NCBI GenBank assembly: GCA_016296775.1
Contig: JAEDIE010000003.1
Location: 5,534-69,533 of the forward strand
Length of the DNA stretch: 64,000 bases
Direction: 5' to 3'
Source of the DNA: Bacilli bacterium
Lineage (GTDB): Bacteria; Bacillota_I; Bacilli_A; RFN20; CAG-826
Made by a program: the position numbers and the translations under genes. How positions within the stretch are numbered: position 1 is the first letter of the stretch; each line of letters begins with the position of its first letter. Under the pieces are notes generated by a model, which did no database searches, was not told the DNA's origin, and worked only from the letters and a program-made list of their open reading frames with translations. This document shows, in pieces, positions 59,430 through 64,000 of the stretch.

Positions 59430-60233
59430 ATGCAAGAAATTAAAGAGTACGTAACAATAAAAAAACAAAAAATTAAAGAGTATATTGATGCTTTAAGCGT
59501 AAAACCAAAGTTGGTTATAGTTCAAGTAAATGAAGATAAAGCTAGTTGTGCTTATGTTAATGGTAAGTTAAAAGATCTTTCAGAAATTGGAGCTGTTGGA
59601 GAATTAATTAAACTTGATATTAACGTTTCTCAAGATGAGCTTTTAAGTGTAATTGAAAGACTAAATAAAGATGAAAGCGTTGATGGGTTTATCGTTCAAA
59701 TGCCACTTCCAAAACAAATTGATGAAGAAGTTATTAAAAGAAGTGTAATTCCTATTAAAGATGTCGATGGTTTTAATCCTTTAAGCACATATTTAAGTGC
59801 TACACCTAAAGGAATATTAACTTATTTAGAAGATAATGATTTTGAATTTAATGGTAAAAACGCTGTTATTTTAGGTAGAAGCAATATTGTTGGTAAACCA
59901 ATGCATGATATCTTACTAAATAAAAATATGAATGTTACAGTATTACATTCAAAAACTAGTGAAGAAGATAGAAAATTTTATATTGAACATGCAGATTTAA
60001 TTGTCGTAGCAATTGGAAAGAAATATTACTTAGATAATAGATATAATTTTAAAGATAATTGTATCGTTATGGATGTTGGTATAAATAGGGATGTTGATAA
60101 TCATCTTTATGGGGATTGTGTTCCTGATTTAAAAGTTAAATTCCAATCACCTGTTCCTAGAGGTGTAGGTTTATTAACTAGATTATCATTAACTTTAAAT
60201 TTAATTGAATGTTATAAGTTTAGACATAAGTAA
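59430..60233 (+). CDS. folD: Bifunctional methylene-THF dehydrogenase/cyclohydrolase FolD
   Basis: 267 aa, a little short (usual 280-285). It oxidises 5,10-methylene-THF to 10-formyl-THF. SCAYVNGKLKDLSEIG (catalytic Lys; usually SxxYVxxKxKxxxxxG), FIVQMPLPKQI, KDVDGFNPLS and ILGRSNIVGKPM, VLHSKTS are recognisable. The Asp in KDVDG is kept; the usual PCTP is SATP. Promoter of leaderless type. The next gene starts 16 nt after the stop with its own ribosome site and is probably co-transcribed. Confidence 0.92.
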   Translation: MQEIKEYVTIKKQKIKEYIDALSVKPKLVIVQVNEDKASCAYVNGKLKDLSEIGAVGELIKLDINVSQDELLSVIERLNKDESVDGFIVQMPLPKQIDEEVIKRSVIPIKDVDGFNPLSTYLSATPKGILTYLEDNDFEFNGKNAVILGRSNIVGKPMHDILLNKNMNVTVLHSKTSEEDRKFYIEHADLIVVAIGKKYYLDNRYNFKDNCIVMDVGINRDVDNHLYGDCVPDLKVKFQSPVPRGVGLLTRLSLTLNLIECYKFRHK

Positions 60234-60249
60234 AAGAAAGGGGAAATAT

Positions 60250-60855
60250 ATGGATTTTCATATTGGAAAAACAGAAGTTTATGGAGTTGAATATGCTATT
60301 AAAGCAAGTGGAAACCCAATGAGAACAGTTTTTAATCGTGATCCTTTAACAGAAAAAGATATGAATAGAGCAACTCTTTTAGGAAGTTGTAAGAGTGGTG
60401 AGGGACACGATAATTATTTAAAAGGATGTGTTGTTGAATTTGATATTACTGCTCCATTATTTTGGTGGAAAGAAGCTCAAAGATATCATTGGTTTGATTT
60501 TGTTTCTAGTCAATCAACTATGCATTGTTTATTAAAATTTGATTTAAGCAATCAATGTGTAAGTGATACAAATAAAGAAATTATTGCTATTTTAGAAAGA
60601 ATAAAAGATGAATATAACGCAATAAGTGAAGATGATAAAGAAGCTAAAAAAGCTAAATGGAGAGAACTTGTTGCTTCTACTCCTGTTGGTTTTTGTTTAG
60701 GTGCTACAATGGTAACTAATTATCAACAACTTAAAACAATGTATAAACAAAGAAGATATCATAAATTAAAAGAATGGCATGTCTTCTGTGATTGGGTTGA
60801 AACACTTCCTCATTTCTTAGAATTAACAGGTGTAAAGAAAGAAGAAGTTAAATAA
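60250..60855 (+). CDS. Conserved hypothetical protein, possibly ThyX-like
   Basis: 201 aa, cytosolic. GEGHDNYLKG (about 49-58), FWWKEAQRYHWFDFVSSQST (about 71-90) and NYQQLKTMYKQRRYHKLKEW (about 159-178) are conserved-looking and resemble proteins found in many bacteria and phages with no assigned function. The pattern RYH-x5-SSQS followed by an Arg-rich second helix recalls ThyX (flavin-dependent thymidylate synthase; RHRx7S), and it lies beside folD, which supplies or uses methylene-THF. This identity is a guess. Ribosome site AAAGGGG, 6 nt before ATG 60250. Terminator follows. Confidence 0.6.
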   Translation: MDFHIGKTEVYGVEYAIKASGNPMRTVFNRDPLTEKDMNRATLLGSCKSGEGHDNYLKGCVVEFDITAPLFWWKEAQRYHWFDFVSSQSTMHCLLKFDLSNQCVSDTNKEIIAILERIKDEYNAISEDDKEAKKAKWRELVASTPVGFCLGATMVTNYQQLKTMYKQRRYHKLKEWHVFCDWVETLPHFLELTGVKKEEVK

Positions 60856-60886
60856 AAAAACTATATTAAATCCTATCTAAAAATTA

Positions 60887-60916
60887 AAAAAGCATGTGAT
60901 TTCTCACATGCTTTTT
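60887..60916. terminator. Bidirectional terminator
   Basis: AAAAAGCATGTGA (60887-60899) and TCACATGCTTTTT (60904-60916) form a perfect 13-bp stem with a 4-nt loop, between convergent genes. Confidence 0.93.
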
Positions 60917-60924
60917 AAGTTTAC

Positions 60925-61713
60925 TTATTCAACTATTTCAGGTTCAACTTCTTCTTTTTCTTCTTCTTTTCTCTTTTTTGATCTCTTCTTTTTAGTTTCT
61001 TTTGTTGTTGTTAAATCTTTTGTTTCAATAGCTATAATTTCTTTTTCTTCTTTTTTATCTTCTTTATCTTTTGTTTCTTTTTCATCAATAATATTTTTAG
61101 CATTAGACTTTAAGAACTTAGCATAAAGGAAAGTAAAGACAATATAAGAAATTCCTAGAATTATAAAGGAAATACCAATTAATACATTGATAAATATGTT
61201 ACCAAAGGTATCTTTTTTGGTGAAATTTAAAACTAAAATTGTAACACCAATAGCAATTAAAACTACATCTGTAATAGTGTAAACAACAGCTCTTTTAATG
61301 TCCTTATTTTTATAAGATAATACAGTATTAACAATAATTGTTAGTGATAAAAATAATAGTGTAGCACCAATTAAAACAGGTAAAGTATCTTGTAATAATT
61401 TACTATTTGTATAAATTAATATACCAAACGCAGCAACGACACAACCACCAATAACATCAAAGGAAATAATTCCTTTTCCAAGCATGAAAGATAAACAAAC
61501 AGAAAATAATCCAAAGATTAATAAAACTGTAGCAACACAATATGAAATTGCATCACTTAATGTATCTTCTTGACAGAAAATCAAGAAAATAACACCTAAA
61601 ATTGCAATTATAATACCACCAAAAGTTTTAATTGTTTTTTCGATTATTTTCATTCTTTTGTTTTGTTTTTCTTTTTCAGCTTCAGTTTCGATATGTTCGA
61701 TTTTTTCTTTCAT
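60925..61713 (-). CDS. DUF308-like membrane protein with Lys/Glu-rich tail
   Basis: 262 aa. A charged N-terminus, six hydrophobic segments arranged as pairs of about 20 residues (about 30-47, 57-77, 86-100, 111-130, 143-161, 172-197) as in DUF308/HdeD proteins, and a highly charged tail of 60 residues (repeated KEEKE, KKKRSKKRKEE). Family assignment is by pattern only. Good ribosome site AGGAGGA. Monocistronic, divergent from the aminopeptidase. Confidence 0.7.
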   Translation of the reverse strand: MKEKIEHIETEAEKEKQNKRMKIIEKTIKTFGGIIIAILGVIFLIFCQEDTLSDAISYCVATVLLIFGLFSVCLSFMLGKGIISFDVIGGCVVAAFGILIYTNSKLLQDTLPVLIGATLLFLSLTIIVNTVLSYKNKDIKRAVVYTITDVVLIAIGVTILVLNFTKKDTFGNIFINVLIGISFIILGISYIVFTFLYAKFLKSNAKNIIDEKETKDKEDKKEEKEIIAIETKDLTTTKETKKKRSKKRKEEEKEEVEPEIVE

Positions 61714-61785
61714 ATTTATTCCTCCTAACTGTTAAATATATTATAATATAAACACTTTTATTTAGTGTATAAAAAGGTATAAATT

Positions 61786-63015
61786 ATGGAAAAAAAGATA
61801 TTAGAAAACTATGCAAAATTAATTGCAAAGCATGGATTAAATGTTCAACCTGGACAAGATGTAGTTTTAACTTGTTCTATGGATCAAATGGAATTTATAA
61901 AAATTTTAGTTGAACAATTATATTTATGTGGAGCAAGAAAGGTAATTACCAATTTTAAAGACCCAGAAATTAGAAGATTAGATATTCAATATCAAAAGTT
62001 AGAAGATTTAATGGTTCCAGAAAAATTTGAAATTGATCTTCAAGAACATATTGCTTCAAGACAAGCTTGTAGATTATTTATTGAATCAGATGATCCAGAC
62101 GCTTTAAATGGGATTGATATTGAAAAATATTCAAAAGCTATGAACAATATTAGAAAAATTTATAAACCAATAAGAGAAAAATATGATAACAAAGTTCAAT
62201 GGTGTATCGCAGGAGTTCCTAGTGTTAAATGGGCTAAAAAAGTATTTCCATCTTTAAATGATGAAGAAGCTGTTGAAGCTTTATGGGAAGCTATTTTAAA
62301 AACAAGTAGAGCTCTTGAAGGAGACCCAATTAAAAACTTTGAAAAACATGATGAAAACTTAAGAAAAAGAGCTGAAATTCTCAATAATTTACATTTAAAG
62401 AAGTTAATTTACAAATCAAAAAACGGCACCGATTTTAGTGTTGAATTATTAGATAATGTTGTTTGGGCAGCAGGTGGAGAATATGGACAAGTTAGTAGAA
62501 TATATTTTCAACCTAATATTCCAACTGAAGAATGTTTTACTTCTCCTAAAAAAGATAGTGCAAATGGTGTAGTAGTTTCTACAAAACCATTAAGTTTAAA
62601 TTCTCATATAGTTGAAGATTTTAAAGTTTATTTTAAGGATGGAAAAGTTTATAAAGTTGAAGCTAAAAAAGGTCAAAAGATACTTGAAGAATTAATTGCT
62701 AGTGATGAAGGTAGTTCATTCTTAGGTGAAGTTGCTTTAATTCCTTTTCATTCTCCAATTAATGATACTGGTTTGATTTTTTATTCAACATTATATGATG
62801 AAAATGCTAGTTGTCATTTAGCTTTAGGATGTGGATTTGAAAACTTAATGGTAGGTTATGAAAATATGACTTTAGATGAAGTTCATGAAAAAGGCATCAA
62901 TGATTCGTGTGTACACTGCGACTTTATGATTGGAAGTGAAGATATGAATATTATTGGAATTGATAAGAACGATGTAGAACATCAAATATTTATAAACGGG
63001 GACTGGGCATTTTAA
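61786..63015 (+). CDS. M29 family aminopeptidase (AmpS/AmpT-like)
   Basis: 409 aa, the standard length. Metal ligands visible in sequence order: NIPTEECFTSP (Glu), LGEVALIPF (Glu), SCHLALG (His), and SCVHCDFMIG (His and Asp). The N-terminal ENYAKLIAKHGLNVQPGQDVV is typical. It releases N-terminal residues from peptides in the cytosol. Ribosome site AAAGG 9 nt before ATG; stop overlaps the thioesterase ATG by one base, so they are coupled. Confidence 0.95.
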   Translation: MEKKILENYAKLIAKHGLNVQPGQDVVLTCSMDQMEFIKILVEQLYLCGARKVITNFKDPEIRRLDIQYQKLEDLMVPEKFEIDLQEHIASRQACRLFIESDDPDALNGIDIEKYSKAMNNIRKIYKPIREKYDNKVQWCIAGVPSVKWAKKVFPSLNDEEAVEALWEAILKTSRALEGDPIKNFEKHDENLRKRAEILNNLHLKKLIYKSKNGTDFSVELLDNVVWAAGGEYGQVSRIYFQPNIPTEECFTSPKKDSANGVVVSTKPLSLNSHIVEDFKVYFKDGKVYKVEAKKGQKILEELIASDEGSSFLGEVALIPFHSPINDTGLIFYSTLYDENASCHLALGCGFENLMVGYENMTLDEVHEKGINDSCVHCDFMIGSEDMNIIGIDKNDVEHQIFINGDWAF

Positions 63016-63722
63016 TGTATACAAATACATTTGAGGAAACTTTTAGAATTACTACAAATATGGTTGATGAAGAAGATAATTTAAAACTATCTTCAATTTT
63101 AGATATTGCACAAAATATTGCAGGAGACCACGCTACAGAATTAAAAATTGGATTTAGTGATTTTATTAAACAAGATTTAATTTGGGTTTTAGTAAGAAAT
63201 AAAGTAGAAATTGTTAAAGAAGTAAATGATCCTAAAATAGTTAAGGCTCTAACTTACCCTTTAACTCCTAGATTTATAGAATATCCTAGAGAAGTTTTAA
63301 TTTATATTAATGAAGAGTTAGTTTATAAAGTTCATCAAGTATGGTGTATATATAATATAAAGGATAATAAGGTAGCAACTTATAAGTTTGATAATTATGT
63401 TTCCAATCATCCTTCAATGTTTGAAGGAAGAGCTAAAAAATTGCTAACTAATAATGATTTAAAATTAATTAATACCTTTAAAGTTCCATATACATATTGT
63501 GATCATAATAAGCATATGAATAATACCCATTATTTAGATTTATATTTAGATAATTTGTTTGTGAATAACAAAATTAAAGTAAAATCTTTTCAAATTGAAT
63601 ATCTTAAACAATGTTATCTTTTTGATAATTTAGAAATTTATGGTGAAGCAAAAGAAAATTGTCACCAATTATTAGGTAAAAAAGGCTTAGATAACATATT
63701 TTATCTCGAAGTATATTTCTAA
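63015..63722 (+). CDS. Acyl-ACP thioesterase (FatA-type hotdog)
   Basis: 235 aa, two hotdog domains. N-terminal FRITTNMVDEEDNLKLSSIL and AGDHATEL, then TPRFIEYPREV and the catalytic-domain motif YCDHNKHMNNTHYLDLYLD (as YCDHNKHMNN and THYLDLYLD). The family cleaves acyl-ACP to free fatty acid plus ACP. In a cell that seems to import fatty acids it may control acyl-ACP or recycle ACP (inference). ATG overlaps the aminopeptidase stop. No clear terminator; a promoter cluster for an rRNA operon follows. Confidence 0.9.
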   Translation: MYTNTFEETFRITTNMVDEEDNLKLSSILDIAQNIAGDHATELKIGFSDFIKQDLIWVLVRNKVEIVKEVNDPKIVKALTYPLTPRFIEYPREVLIYINEELVYKVHQVWCIYNIKDNKVATYKFDNYVSNHPSMFEGRAKKLLTNNDLKLINTFKVPYTYCDHNKHMNNTHYLDLYLDNLFVNNKIKVKSFQIEYLKQCYLFDNLEIYGEAKENCHQLLGKKGLDNIFYLEVYF

Positions 63723-63767
63723 ATATATTATATATATTTACTTTTTTATTTTTTTGTAATTTTCTTC

Positions 63768-63796
63768 TTGCAAAAAGTATTATGTTTAGATAATAT
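63768..63796 (+). promoter_or_regulatory. rRNA operon promoter P1 (candidate)
   Basis: TTGCAA (63768-63773) and TAATAT (63791-63796) with exactly 17 bases between. Confidence 0.6.
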
Positions 63797-63866
63797 ATAT
63801 ACACTTGCTTTTTAATATAGAAAATATCGCTGTATTAAAAAACTTTGGAAAAAGTTCAATTTTGTA

Positions 63867-63896
63867 TTGACTAAATACCATGGCAAGTGCTAATAT
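63867..63896 (+). promoter_or_regulatory. rRNA operon promoter P2 (candidate)
   Basis: TTGACT (63867-63872) and TAATAT (63891-63896) with 18 bases between, 99 nt after P1 as in tandem rrn promoters. Confidence 0.6.
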
Positions 63897-63899
63897 TAT

Positions 63900-64000
63900 A
63901 AACGCGCCTTTAAGAAAACTTAAAGAGGTTAGAAGCCAAAGCGCAAGAGATCTTTGAAAACTAAATAGACTGTACAATTGATTACGTCAATTTATTAAGC
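63900..64000 (+). other. Leader of an rRNA operon (16S gene outside the window)
   Basis: AGATCTTTGAAAACTAAATAG (split AGATCTTTGAAAAC and TAAATAG) beginning at 63948 is the boxA-like antitermination leader seen just upstream of 16S rRNA in Firmicutes. Stem GCGC/GCGC (63904-63907 and 63941-63944) encloses CTTTAAG-AAAA-CTTAAAG. The leader ends with AATTGA/TCAATT near 63980-63994. The mature 16S 5' end should be just beyond the right edge. Confidence 0.8.

Noticed and set aside
63604..63977. Minus-strand frames in the thioesterase end and rRNA leader
   Set aside because: No ribosome site and overlap with promoters and the leader; the peptides are not like any family.
1..64000. Alternative genetic code (UGA as Trp), suggested by the AT-rich Mollicutes-like gene set
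   Set aside because: TGA serves as a stop in several genes, including those at 4341, 5600, 34749 and 45091; Trp is TGG, and the tRNA-Trp here has anticodon CCA.
1..64000. CRISPR arrays, transposases, prophage genes, toxin-antitoxin pairs
   Set aside because: No direct-repeat/spacer array and no protein with such motifs was found by reading the sequence.

Overview
The window is very AT-rich and densely coding. Stops are TAA, TAG and TGA, Trp is TGG, and the window carries a tRNA-Trp(CCA), so the standard bacterial code applies and UGA is not Trp. Spacing is operon-like, Shine-Dalgarno sites are mostly good, and the gene set (FakA/FakB, PlsX, PcrA, GatCAB, Rex, AdhE, rubrerythrin, [FeFe] hydrogenase, archaeal/eukaryal-type ProRS) points to an anaerobic, fermentative low-GC Gram-positive, probably a gut Bacilli/Mollicutes-related lineage with a small genome. 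Taxonomy is inference. No transposase, integrase, prophage or CRISPR array was seen.

1-5842 is a lipid operon: the 3' end of fakA, plsX, an Sfp-type phosphopantetheinyl transferase, an acyl-AMP ligase fused to an acyl carrier domain, a protein with two PlsC-type acyltransferase domains, and a free ACP. Three DegV/FakB proteins (6956, 9045, 58138) and an acyl-ACP thioesterase (63015) are elsewhere. The window has no FASII enzyme, so the set looks like uptake and activation of host fatty acids for phosphatidate synthesis. 5844-10437 holds an alpha/beta hydrolase with a Cys nucleophile, FakB, a PerR-like regulator with a 38-aa rubredoxin-like protein and rubrerythrin, YqeY and tRNA-Trp. 10724-19068 holds aldo-keto reductase, galM, galK, hpt, membrane proteins, an iron-sulfur flavoprotein, a DUF1836 regulator, galE and tRNA-Gln(CTG).

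19138-34023: a degenerate GGDEF/EAL-like membrane protein, proS, a hydrolase, four consecutive lipoproteins (InlB-type and BspA-type repeats, probably the surface contact layer), an SPFH/NfeD set and an orphan response regulator. 34059-41117: rex-adhE with an operator-like palindrome, a group-B-like [FeFe] hydrogenase, an agmatinase-family enzyme and ung. Downstream are a 51-aa gene on the minus strand, two cre-like operators exactly 21 bp apart, and a TPP riboswitch controlling thiT-thiN. 43402-50368: membrane proteins, a DUF402 phosphatase, tsaE-tsaB-rimI-tsaD and asnS. 50505-57934: pcrA-ligA-gatCAB. 58138-63722: degV, secG, folD with an unrecognised neighbour (possibly ThyX-like), an M29 aminopeptidase and the thioesterase. 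The last 280 bases look like tandem promoters and leader of an rRNA operon whose 16S gene would start beyond the window.

Two patterns cut across the window. Several genes without a Shine-Dalgarno site have a -10 box 6-10 nt before the ATG, which suggests leaderless mRNAs. A short motif, GGGAAATCRTATRGTTTTTTA or its core, recurs in hairpin-forming intergenic copies.
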